Source: Cyanobacteria bacterium UBA3803
GTDB lineage: Bacteria; Cyanobacteriota; Vampirovibrionia; Gastranaerophilales; Gastranaerophilaceae
DNA length: 17,888 nt
Assembly (NCBI GenBank): GCA_002369055.1
Contig: DFEL01000109.1
Coordinates: 1 to 17,888 of the forward strand
Direction: 5' to 3'
Shown here one piece after another: positions 1 to 7,111 of this stretch (its first letter is position 1; every line of letters starts with the position of its first letter). Both the position numbers and the translations under genes were made by a program. The notes under the pieces were generated by a model. It ran no database searches, was not told where the DNA came from, and saw nothing but the letters and a program-made list of their open reading frames with translations.

Positions 1-1148
1 GTTGCAATAGAACCGAAGTTACCAAATGAACAAATTGCAAATGAACAAATTACAAAGGCCTTGTGAGAAATAACATCTTTTACCGCAATTAAATCAGTAT
101 AACCGTAAACTTCATTTGAAACAATTTTCAAACCAATAACACCACCAACATCAAAGATATCTTTAACAGGTGTACCCATAAGCCACGCAAAAATAGCGAA
201 GAATTTACCTAAAATCATTTTTAACGACAAATTAGGAAAATCAAATCCTAACACAGGACCTGTCAAGTGGAACACATTATAAATAAATCCGCCGCACGCA
301 GCCAAAATATAATCAATCATAGCAATCAAAGCAACGATAGCCAATAACATGGCTATAACGTTTAACGAAACCATCATACCTTCAGAAGCACCTGACGCAA
401 TAGCATCAAAAACGTTTGAATGTGTTTTTCTTTTGCTTAATTTTATATTCTCCATTGTTTCAGGAGTAGCTGTTTCAGGATAAACGAGTTTTGTCATAAC
501 CAAAGCACCAGGTATAGCCATAACCGCTGAAGCCAAAACATATTCAATAGGAATACCCATCATTGCATACACAGGCATCATTGCACCGGAAGTACAAGCC
601 ATTGAACCTGCCATTGATGAAAGTAATTCTGAACGAGTTAATTTTGCTAAGTATGGTTTAATCATAATTTGAGCAGTAACTTGACCTACAAAAGCACTTG
701 CAACATTAGATAATGCTTCTGCACCACTTACTTTCATAAGTTTATTCATTGCTTTACCCAAAATAGTAACAATTCTTTGCATAATTCCGTAATAGTACAA
801 AATATTTACAATCATCATCATAAAAATCGTTGCACTTATTAATTGTACAGAAAACAAAACTGATGCTTGAGGTCCAAAAACCGACTGTAACTGTTCTCCA
901 TCCAATAAATGACCAAATACAAATTTACCGCCTACATTTGCAAAATCCAATAATTTTTGAATACCTGCACCTATTGTTAAAAATATTTTTTGTCCAATAG
1001 GCACTTTAAATATAAATATTGCAAATATAATTTGTAAAGCTAAACCAACCCCGACAGTTTTGTAATTAATTGCTTTTTTATTATTAGACAATGCAAAAGC
1101 CATTGCTAAAAGTACGACAATTCCAATAATACCAATCAATTTATCCAT
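1..1148 (-). CDS. nupC: CNT/NupC-family nucleoside transporter (3' end cut by window edge)
   Basis: An inner-membrane permease that, by family, imports nucleosides with Na+ or H+. I translated it by hand from the ATG at 1148: 382 residues are present and the reading frame runs off the left edge, so the last few tens of residues are missing. It is strongly hydrophobic, with many membrane segments. CNT landmarks are visible: LALQIIFAIF near 37-46, KPYLAKLTRSEL at 164-175, LVSNE-like IVSNE at 342-346, and SFGNFGS at 374-380, matching the family GFANFSS motif that contacts ribose. The family base-binding motif GQTEAP reads GQVTAQ here (155-160), so the substrate range may differ. An AAGGAG ribosome-binding site lies at 1158-1163, 9 nt from the start. 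It is divergent from the gene at 1266. I am sure of the family but not of the substrate. Confidence 0.85.
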   Translation of the reverse strand, partial: MDKLIGIIGIVVLLAMAFALSNNKKAINYKTVGVGLALQIIFAIFIFKVPIGQKIFLTIGAGIQKLLDFANVGGKFVFGHLLDGEQLQSVFGPQASVLFSVQLISATIFMMMIVNILYYYGIMQRIVTILGKAMNKLMKVSGAEALSNVASAFVGQVTAQIMIKPYLAKLTRSELLSSMAGSMACTSGAMMPVYAMMGIPIEYVLASAVMAIPGALVMTKLVYPETATPETMENIKLSKRKTHSNVFDAIASGASEGMMVSLNVIAMLLAIVALIAMIDYILAACGGFIYNVFHLTGPVLGFDFPNLSLKMILGKFFAIFAWLMGTPVKDIFDVGGVIGLKIVSNEVYGYTDLIAVKDVISHKAFVICSFAICSFGNFGSIA

Positions 1149-1157
1149 TAATTAAAA

Positions 1158-1163
1158 CTCCTT
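1158..1163 (-). promoter_or_regulatory. Ribosome-binding site of the nucleoside transporter
   Basis: AAGGAG on the minus strand, 9 nt before the ATG at 1148. It fixes the start and shows that this genome uses canonical Shine-Dalgarno sites, in contrast to mlaE and dxr. Confidence 0.7.
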
Positions 1164-1251
1164 ATTTGCTATATATTTATTGTACTAAAAAATCATATTT
1201 TTTTAAGTTTATGCAATGAATATTTACAAATGGAATTTTTATAAAAAAATG

Positions 1252-1259
1252 TATATTAT
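1252..1259 (+). promoter_or_regulatory. Putative -10 element directly before the 1266 start
   Basis: TATATT (1252-1257), overlapping TATTAT (1254-1259), sits 6-8 nt before the ATG at 1266. No good -35 is seen at 17-18 bp. If it is used, transcription would begin on or within about 2 nt of the start codon. No Shine-Dalgarno sequence lies between them. Low confidence because AT-rich DNA yields such hexamers by chance. Confidence 0.3.
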
Positions 1260-1265
1260 GTAAGT

Positions 1266-2420
1266 ATGTATAAATATAAAAAATTAATTGCAAGTTTAAT
1301 AATGATAATAGGTCTTTTAAATACAGGAGCTGTTTTAGCAGACACCTATAAAGGACATGCCGAAAAATTTGATGCAACCCAACAAGATCAATCCGAACTT
1401 TTTACCGGACAAGTGGAAATACTTGACGAAAAAGATGTTATAAAAATGACTGTATCTCAAGTTATTGATGGTTCATTTTCACTTGAAGGAGATGAATTTT
1501 TTGCAGAAGTAGTAAGCGATGTTTCAGGCGATAGCGGTGTAATTTTACCGAAAGGCACACTTGCACACGGAGTAATAAAAGAACAGTCGGAAGCGAGAAG
1601 ATTAGGCAGAAACGGCTATGTATCTCTTGATTTTGACTATCTGGTAACACCTGACGGACGTGAAATACCAATTGAAGGAAAAATGTCAACAAAAATGCAC
1701 CCTGTTATTGAAGCAGGAAAAATAGTTGCAACCGATGTAGGATACACTGCGGCAGGCGGTGCAATAGGCGGTTTGCTTGCATTAAATTTATTTGGAGTTG
1801 AAGCTGCTGTTGCATCTCAAGGTTATACAGTAATGGGTGGTGCGGCTGTTGGTGGCACAATAGGGCTGGGAATGTCCTTGTGGAGAAAAGGAAAAGATGT
1901 TTTAATTTCTCCCGGTGACGAAATCAGAGTTAAAATAAATACAAAAGTTCCGCTTCCTGTATATAAGGATACCGCATTAAAACAACACGAAGTCAATTAT
2001 CCGGGATTAACAATAAAAATTACAAATATAGTTCATGAAAAAGATCCTTTTGGTGAAGCGAATACTATTACACTGAGTCTTTCTATTACAAATATGACCA
2101 ATTTGACTTTATCAGGTATGGATTTGGCATTAGTAAACGATTATAACAACATTTTCCACCCTTCAATTTTTGGTGACACAAATTTAATGTTCAAACAAAT
2201 AAAGCCGGGTGACAGACTTGCAGGCAGAATATCATTTTCCGTCGACAATATTAATCGAAGCTTTTGGCTAACATTCTGCGACCGCAGAACAAAGAAAACG
2301 CTTTCTAAAATCTCAATTGATAACGCATACAAAAATGTTTCAGATAAAGTCAAAAAGAAAAATGATAAATTAAGAAAGAAACCTAATTATTACAAAGAAC
2401 GTGACCCGTTTGAAGTATAA
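1266..2420 (+). CDS. Secreted protein with glycine-rich hydrophobic middle and DUF4352-like C-terminal domain; function unknown
   Basis: I do not recognise a named family for this 384-residue protein. Residues 1-25 form a signal peptide: lysines, then a hydrophobic core, ending VLA before D26. Residues about 45-145 look like a beta-rich domain with the phrase ILPKGTLAHG (93-102), then ARRLGRNG and LDFDYL..PDGREIPI, reminiscent of the LPKGT..G..RR.G..G pattern in VirB10/TrbI-like periplasmic barrels. Residues 156-205 are glycine-rich and hydrophobic, like a glycine zipper, and are followed by ISPGDEIRVKI (214-224). Residues about 248-340 resemble the Ig-like DUF4352 fold, with an ITIKI-type strand, NMTNLTLSGMDL and KPGDRLAGRISF. 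The tail 355-384 is highly basic. The likely location is the periplasm or envelope. The gene is convergent with dxr, with 2 nt between stop codons. Confidence 0.75.
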   Translation: MYKYKKLIASLIMIIGLLNTGAVLADTYKGHAEKFDATQQDQSELFTGQVEILDEKDVIKMTVSQVIDGSFSLEGDEFFAEVVSDVSGDSGVILPKGTLAHGVIKEQSEARRLGRNGYVSLDFDYLVTPDGREIPIEGKMSTKMHPVIEAGKIVATDVGYTAAGGAIGGLLALNLFGVEAAVASQGYTVMGGAAVGGTIGLGMSLWRKGKDVLISPGDEIRVKINTKVPLPVYKDTALKQHEVNYPGLTIKITNIVHEKDPFGEANTITLSLSITNMTNLTLSGMDLALVNDYNNIFHPSIFGDTNLMFKQIKPGDRLAGRISFSVDNINRSFWLTFCDRRTKKTLSKISIDNAYKNVSDKVKKKNDKLRKKPNYYKERDPFEV

Positions 2421-2422
2421 TT

Positions 2423-3556
2423 TTATTTAAATAATTCTCTTGTTTTTTCTCTTATTTCTTTATCAATTTCAAATATTTCATCAATATTTGGATTTTTAAC
2501 TACATTATGCTGACGATAAATTTTTTCAACCGTTGTATAAATATCGTACAACGTAATTTTGCCATCAAGAAAAGCAAACACGGCTTCTTCATTTGCTGCA
2601 TTCATGCAAGTTGTAGCACTTCCACCGATTCTTCCTGCCTCATAAGCCAAAGCAGGACAAGGGAATTTTTCAAAATCCGGTTTTAAAAATTCAAATTTTT
2701 GAGCATCAGCAAAACTAAAGCTTCTCGATTTTATACCCTGAGGTCTTTCAGGATAGCAAATAGCGTATTGAATAGGCAAGTGCATGCTTGGCACACCAAT
2801 TTGAGCCAATATACTGCCATCTTTATATTCAATTGCAGAATGAACGTAACTTTGTGGATGAATTACAACATTAATCCTATCATAATCCATATCAAATAAA
2901 TGATGTGCCTCAATTATCTCTAAACCTTTGTTCATCAAAGTTGCACTGTCAACAGTAATTTTTCTTCCCATATTCCAACGAGGGTGTGCAAGTGCCTGCT
3001 CAACAGTTGCATTTTTTATTTCTTCTATTGATTTATGTAAAAAAGGTCCGCCTGACGCTGTTATTATAAGTCTGTCTACTTTTTCAGGCTCGCCATGAAT
3101 ACATTGAAAAATAGCGGAATGCTCGCTATCAACAGGCAAAATCTTAACACCTGCATCTTTTGCCCGTTTCATAACAATATCGCCTGCCATAACAAGAGTT
3201 TCTTTGTTTGCTAAAGCTATATCTATACCGTTTTCAATCGCTTTTAAGGTAGGTCTTAAACCGATTTTGCCCGAAACGGCAACAACGATAATGTCATTTT
3301 CTTTGTTAGAACAAATTTCCTCTAACCCTTCATCACCATATAAAACTTTTGCTCCGCAAGGATGCAAGTTTTCACTTTTTTCTGAAATACATATTGATTT
3401 TGGATTAAATTTTGCAATTTGTTTGTTTAACAAATCAACATTTTTTCCACCTGCAAGTGAAATAATTTCAAAATCATCACGCAATTTTTCAATAACTTCT
3501 AAAGTTTGAGTTCCTATGGAACCTGTCGAACCTATAATACTAATTTTTCTTTTCAT
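2423..3556 (-). CDS. dxr: 1-deoxy-D-xylulose 5-phosphate reductoisomerase
   Basis: Catalyses the NADPH-dependent rearrangement and reduction of DXP to MEP, the committed step of the non-mevalonate isoprenoid pathway, in the cytosol. From the ATG at 3556 the protein is 377 residues, close to the usual size. Family motifs run in order: NADPH-binding GSTGSIG (9-15), ANKETLV, LPVDSEHSA (140-148, metal and substrate Asp/Glu), ASGGPF, HPRWNMG (191-197), MNKGLE (208-213, second metal Glu) and HPQSYVHS. The frame extends upstream to a TTG at 3577, but that codon overlaps the likely -10, so the ATG is preferred. No Shine-Dalgarno sequence precedes it. It is convergent with the gene ending at 2420 and divergent from the binding protein at 3621. 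Confidence 0.97.
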   Translation of the reverse strand: MKRKISIIGSTGSIGTQTLEVIEKLRDDFEIISLAGGKNVDLLNKQIAKFNPKSICISEKSENLHPCGAKVLYGDEGLEEICSNKENDIIVVAVSGKIGLRPTLKAIENGIDIALANKETLVMAGDIVMKRAKDAGVKILPVDSEHSAIFQCIHGEPEKVDRLIITASGGPFLHKSIEEIKNATVEQALAHPRWNMGRKITVDSATLMNKGLEIIEAHHLFDMDYDRINVVIHPQSYVHSAIEYKDGSILAQIGVPSMHLPIQYAICYPERPQGIKSRSFSFADAQKFEFLKPDFEKFPCPALAYEAGRIGGSATTCMNAANEEAVFAFLDGKITLYDIYTTVEKIYRQHNVVKNPNIDEIFEIDKEIREKTRELFK

Positions 3557-3565
3557 AATGTAATT

Positions 3566-3573
3566 ATTATATA
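3566..3573 (-). promoter_or_regulatory. Putative dxr -10 element
   Basis: The minus strand reads TGATATATAAT here: TATAAT at 3566-3571, or an extended TGaTATATA one step upstream. Only 9-11 nt separate it from the dxr ATG at 3556, implying a leader of roughly 0-5 nt. No convincing -35 is seen. Confidence 0.4.
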
Positions 3574-3620
3574 TCAAAAATATTTACAAAATAGTTTATT
3601 CATGATTAATTAAAGATATT

Positions 3621-4403
3621 ATGAAAAAATTTTATATTACTATATTATTACTAACGGCAATAACACTTATCACATCAGGTTGCGGAAAAAAGCAACAACC
3701 TATGGATTTATACGACAGTATACAACAAAGAGGTAAACTTGTTATAGGTGTTGAAAAAGACATAAAACCGTTTAGTTTCCAAGATGAAAACGGCAATCAA
3801 CAAGGTTTTGAAATTGATTTGGCTAAACAAATAGCAAAAGCTATTATTAGAGATGAAAATGCTATTGAATTTGTAATTGTCGAGCCTGCAAATCGAATAT
3901 CCATGCTAAATTCAGGTCAAGCAGATATGCTTATTGCGACAATGACAATCACAAACAGCAGAAAAAATATTGTTGATTTTTCAGAACCATACTATTTCGC
4001 AGGTCAAACAGTTCTTGTAAATAAAAATAGCAAAATAAAATCTTTTACGGATTTACAAGACAAAAGAATAGGTGTAACTTTTGGAACAACTGCATCTGAA
4101 GGCATAAAAGCAATAGCACCTGCATCATTAATACAAGGTTATAAAACATATAAAGAAGGATATGATGCACTAAAAGCAGGAGAAATAGATGCGTTTGCTT
4201 CTGATGATACCATACTTTTAGGATACACTATACTTGATAAATCAGTAAAAATCATTCCTCAAAAATATACTCAAGAACCTTATGGTATAGCATTTAGAAA
4301 GGGTACCGAAAGCACCAGAACTATAAACATTGTAAATAATGTTATAAAAATTTTAAACGCAAACGGAGAAATGAATAAAATTAAAAATAAATGGTTTAAG
4401 TAA
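3621..4403 (+). CDS. ABC-type amino-acid solute-binding lipoprotein (SBP_bac_3 family)
   Basis: A periplasmic, lipid-anchored receptor that by family captures polar amino acids and delivers them to an ABC importer. The 260-residue protein starts with a lipoprotein signal peptide ending in ITSGC (Cys21); Thr at -3 makes the lipobox slightly degenerate. Family hallmarks follow: GKLVIGVEKDIKPFSF, then GFEIDLAKQIAKA, EPANRISMLNSGQADM, TITNSRK..VDFSEPYY (Arg and FSEPYY of the ligand pocket), and DLQDKRIGVTFGTTA. No permease or cognate ATPase gene is adjacent; lptB starts 14 nt downstream and belongs to LPS export, so this is an orphan receptor at the head of an envelope operon. A weak -35 (TTTACA, 3583-3588) precedes it. 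No strong Shine-Dalgarno sequence is visible. The specificity (Gln, Glu, Arg or other) cannot be read. Confidence 0.88.
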   Translation: MKKFYITILLLTAITLITSGCGKKQQPMDLYDSIQQRGKLVIGVEKDIKPFSFQDENGNQQGFEIDLAKQIAKAIIRDENAIEFVIVEPANRISMLNSGQADMLIATMTITNSRKNIVDFSEPYYFAGQTVLVNKNSKIKSFTDLQDKRIGVTFGTTASEGIKAIAPASLIQGYKTYKEGYDALKAGEIDAFASDDTILLGYTILDKSVKIIPQKYTQEPYGIAFRKGTESTRTINIVNNVIKILNANGEMNKIKNKWFK

Positions 4404-4417
4404 AACAGGATTAAATT

Positions 4418-5143
4418 ATGATAATTGAAACAAAAAATTTGATAAAAATATACGGTGACAGAAGCGTAGTGAATGATGTATCATTTGAAGTCAATAAAGG
4501 TGAAGTAGTTTGCCTTTTAGGTCCTAATGGTGCAGGCAAAACAACTACTTTTTACATGGTTGTCGGACTTGTAAAACCGAATAGCGGACAAGTATTATTA
4601 AACGGAGAAGATATTTCATCTTGGCCAATGAATTTACGCTCAAAAGCAGGAATTGGTTATTTACCTCAAGAAGCATCCATTTTCAGAAAGCTCACAGTCG
4701 ACGAAAATATAAAACTTGTTCTTGAAATGAATGATAAATTAACTGTTGATGAAAAAAAGAAAAAGTTAGAAGAACTTTTAGACGAATTCGGGGTAACAAA
4801 ATTACGCAGTGCGGCAGCAATATCATTATCAGGCGGAGAAAGACGACGTGTAGAACTAGCCAGAGCACTTGCGGCAAGTCCTAATTTTATTCTTCTTGAT
4901 GAACCATTCACAGGTATTGACCCTATTGCAATAGGAGAAATTAAAGACAATATCAGAAAATTATCGGAAGATAAAGGACTTGGTGTACTTATTACAGACC
5001 ACAATCCAAAAGCAACATTGTCTATAACAGACAGAGCATACGTAATTTTTGACGGAAAAATCAAAATTAAGGGTAAAAGCGAAGACGTTGCGGTTGACCC
5101 TGTTGCAAAAGAATTTTATCTTGGAAAGGATTTCCAATTATAA
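4418..5143 (+). CDS. lptB: LPS export ABC transporter ATPase LptB
   Basis: A cytosolic ATPase that powers extraction of LPS from the inner membrane through the LptFG permease. The 241-residue length matches the family. Visible motifs: Walker A GPNGAGKT (35-42), Q-loop with LptB-type LPQEASIFRKLTV (82-94), signature LSGGERRR (137-144), Walker B ILLDEPFTGID (158-168) and switch ITDHN (192-196). The LPQEASIFR and ITDHN phrases separate LptB from the related LivF/LivG amino-acid ATPases, which matters because an amino-acid binding protein lies just upstream. An AGGA ribosome-binding site is at 4407-4410. The stop overlaps the next start (TAATG), so translation is probably coupled to the permease. 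Confidence 0.95.
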   Translation: MIIETKNLIKIYGDRSVVNDVSFEVNKGEVVCLLGPNGAGKTTTFYMVVGLVKPNSGQVLLNGEDISSWPMNLRSKAGIGYLPQEASIFRKLTVDENIKLVLEMNDKLTVDEKKKKLEELLDEFGVTKLRSAAAISLSGGERRRVELARALAASPNFILLDEPFTGIDPIAIGEIKDNIRKLSEDKGLGVLITDHNPKATLSITDRAYVIFDGKIKIKGKSEDVAVDPVAKEFYLGKDFQL

Positions 5144-6261
5144 TGAATTTTTCATTTAAGCCGACAATATATGATAAATACATACTAAAACAAGTTCTGT
5201 TTTCAACAATTGGTGCAATTCTTTTATTTACTATTGTTTGGATAGCACCTGAAATGCTTTTAAATACAATAAAAGAAACTATTGCAGGTGAACACACCGT
5301 TAAAGAAGCTATTTTTCTGCTTATACTTGAACTTCCGAAAATTTTAGGAAAAGCCTTTCCTGTAGGTCTTTTATTAGGAACGTTATTTACATTTGACAAA
5401 CTTAGTAAAGATAGCGAACTTACTATTTTTAGAGCAATAGGTCTTTCTTTTACCAGAATTATTACTCCGATTGTAATGTTAAGTCTTGTTTTTACTGCTT
5501 TGTGCTTTATAACATACGATAAGCTAATACCTTATGCTGAAAATAAAAAGCACGCAATTGAAGGTCGTGTATATCCAAATATTCAATATATGTACACTCA
5601 AAAAAATGAAAACAATCAACCAATACTTGCTGTTGTTGTATCAAATTTCAGAAAAAACAAAATGGAAAATATAATTGTTTTAGATTTTTCAAGAAAAATT
5701 TATGATGATGTACACGGTTTAAATAAAATATATGTTGCAAAACGTGGAATAACTTATAAAAACCGCTGGGACTTATATGACGTCACAACCTATAAAATAT
5801 CTCCTGACGGGATTTTTATAAACATTGCTAACAAACGCAGAATAAGCATTCTTAAAGGTAAAGTTGCGTCTGATGTAAATATGCTTATGTCATACTCGGT
5901 AAAAAGGGAACGGGATATAACAAATTCAGATTTAAAAAAATATATTAAATTGCTAAAAAAAGAATCACTTGATGAAGAATACCACTACATGTTAAACAAA
6001 TATTTTCAAAGATTTTTCCATCCGTTTGTTTGCGTTCTGCTTGCTATAATGGGTTGCTTATTAGGTTTCAGTAAACCCCGAGAACAACGTTTAATAGGCT
6101 TTACAATTGCAATAGGTACTATTTTTATATATTATATAACACTTCCGTTTTTTGACTTACTGGCTGAAAAAGGAGTTCTTCATCCGTTTTTAACGGCAAT
6201 AATACCACCATTAGCATTTTTGGGAGCTATTATAGCATTTTATAAAAGTAAGGATTTATAA
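5143..6261 (+). CDS. LptF/LptG-family (YjgP/YjgQ) LPS export permease
   Basis: The membrane half of the LPS exporter. The 372-residue protein has the family layout: N-terminal helices (about 15-37, 55-82, 105-127), a large periplasmic region (about 130-255) expected to form the beta-jellyroll, then three C-terminal helices (about 292-308, 316-337, 346-367). The cytoplasmic ELTIFRAIG segment (92-100) is the family's conserved coupling-helix phrase contacting LptB. The gene overlaps the lptB stop by one base. Proteobacteria carry separate lptF and lptG; only one is here, so the complex could be a homodimer or use a partner encoded elsewhere. I cannot assign F versus G. The phosphodiester glycosidase gene begins 3 nt downstream. 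Confidence 0.9.
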   Translation: MNFSFKPTIYDKYILKQVLFSTIGAILLFTIVWIAPEMLLNTIKETIAGEHTVKEAIFLLILELPKILGKAFPVGLLLGTLFTFDKLSKDSELTIFRAIGLSFTRIITPIVMLSLVFTALCFITYDKLIPYAENKKHAIEGRVYPNIQYMYTQKNENNQPILAVVVSNFRKNKMENIIVLDFSRKIYDDVHGLNKIYVAKRGITYKNRWDLYDVTTYKISPDGIFINIANKRRISILKGKVASDVNMLMSYSVKRERDITNSDLKKYIKLLKKESLDEEYHYMLNKYFQRFFHPFVCVLLAIMGCLLGFSKPREQRLIGFTIAIGTIFIYYITLPFFDLLAEKGVLHPFLTAIIPPLAFLGAIIAFYKSKDL

Positions 6262-6264
6262 TCT

Positions 6265-7065
6265 ATGAAAAAATTATTACTAACAATGTTTTTATTTATT
6301 TTTTGTATTGCACAATGTCAAGCAAAATCTATCAGTGTAGAAGAAGAAAATGGTATTTACCATATTGTACTAAGCGGCAATTCAATAAAAAAACATATAC
6401 ATTTTATTTCAACAGATACTCTTAAGACAAACAAAGAAGTACATGATGCAACAAAATCAATGTTGACAATCAATACAGGATTTTTTGACCCAAAATCAGG
6501 CAAAACTATTTCATACATAATTGATAATGGGGTAATAATTGAAGATCCGCTTACAAATGATGCACTATATACTAATCCTGCATTAAGACAAAATATGAAA
6601 AAAATTCTTAATCGCTCAGAATTTAGAATTACTGAATGCAATGGAAAATACAAGTATTCAATAGTTCCGCATAATACACCTGTGGAATTTACATGCAATG
6701 TTGTAACTTCTGCTCAAGGCGGGCCTCAACTTTTGCCGGAACTTAAACTTGAGGAAGAATTTTTTATTCTTAAAGATGATGAAGGTAATATTATAAGACA
6801 ATCCGCATCCGTTTTGGATAGAACAGCAAGAACAATTATTGGAATAAAAGAAGATAAAATTCATATACTTATTATCACAAACAAAAATCCAAAAAATATT
6901 ATTGAAGCCAGAAACTTATGCATGACACTCGGTCTTGAATACGCAATGGCATTTGATGGAGGAAGCTCAACCTCGTTAGACTACAAAAAAATTCATGTTG
7001 TTTCAAAACAAAAAATTGGCGAAGATACAGGTAGAAGATTAAAATCATTTATGATTATAAAATAG
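6265..7065 (+). CDS. Secreted phosphodiester glycosidase (NAGPA/DUF2233 family)
   Basis: By family, this cleaves a sugar from a phosphodiester-linked glycan; the mammalian member is the mannose 6-phosphate uncovering enzyme, and bacterial members are mostly uncharacterised. The protein is 266 residues with a signal peptide ending AQCQA at 20, so it acts outside the cytosol. The domain motifs are all present: INTGFFD (69-75), AQGGPQLL (150-157), RTARTIIGI (186-194), AFDGGSS (229-235) and GRRLKSF (256-262). It starts 3 nt after the permease stop, so co-expression with lptB and its permease is very likely and an envelope glycan substrate is a reasonable inference. An AAGGAT ribosome-binding site lies inside the end of the permease gene. 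Confidence 0.85.
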   Translation: MKKLLLTMFLFIFCIAQCQAKSISVEEENGIYHIVLSGNSIKKHIHFISTDTLKTNKEVHDATKSMLTINTGFFDPKSGKTISYIIDNGVIIEDPLTNDALYTNPALRQNMKKILNRSEFRITECNGKYKYSIVPHNTPVEFTCNVVTSAQGGPQLLPELKLEEEFFILKDDEGNIIRQSASVLDRTARTIIGIKEDKIHILIITNKNPKNIIEARNLCMTLGLEYAMAFDGGSSTSLDYKKIHVVSKQKIGEDTGRRLKSFMIIK

Positions 7066-7075
7066 TTCTTAAAAC

Positions 7076-7104
7076 TTGCTAACAGTTTGATTTTATTGTA
7101 TAAT
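7076..7104 (+). promoter_or_regulatory. Promoter of the mla operon
   Basis: A -35 box TTGCTA (7076-7081), a 17 bp spacer and a perfect -10 TATAAT (7099-7104). Only 7 nt separate the -10 from the mlaE ATG at 7112, so the predicted transcription start falls on or next to the start codon. No Shine-Dalgarno sequence is present. Confidence 0.7.
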
Positions 7105-7111
7105 TGGCACA

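Noticed and set aside
24..53. Tandem 15-nt repeat near the left edge, giving FVICSFAICS in the transporter
   Set aside because: Alignment to the family pattern (SPR..VI.TYALCGFANF) shows the same residue spacing, so it is not an inserted duplication, only similar adjacent codons.
3557..3577. Longer dxr start at an upstream TTG
   Set aside because: The seven extra residues have no counterpart before the conserved KRKISIIGSTGSIG start and the TTG overlaps the likely -10 box.
4666..5064. Minus-strand open frame opposite lptB
   Set aside because: Shadow of the lptB coding frame; no motif and no start signal.
4418..5143. ATPase as LivF-type partner of the adjacent amino-acid binding protein
   Set aside because: LPQEASIFR and ITDHN are LptB signatures, and the following permease is LptF/G-type rather than an amino-acid permease.
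7071..7087. AAACT...AGTTT inverted repeat between the glycosidase gene and mlaE as a terminator
   Set aside because: Only a 5-bp A/T-rich stem with a 7-nt loop and a broken T-run; it also lies in the mlaE promoter.
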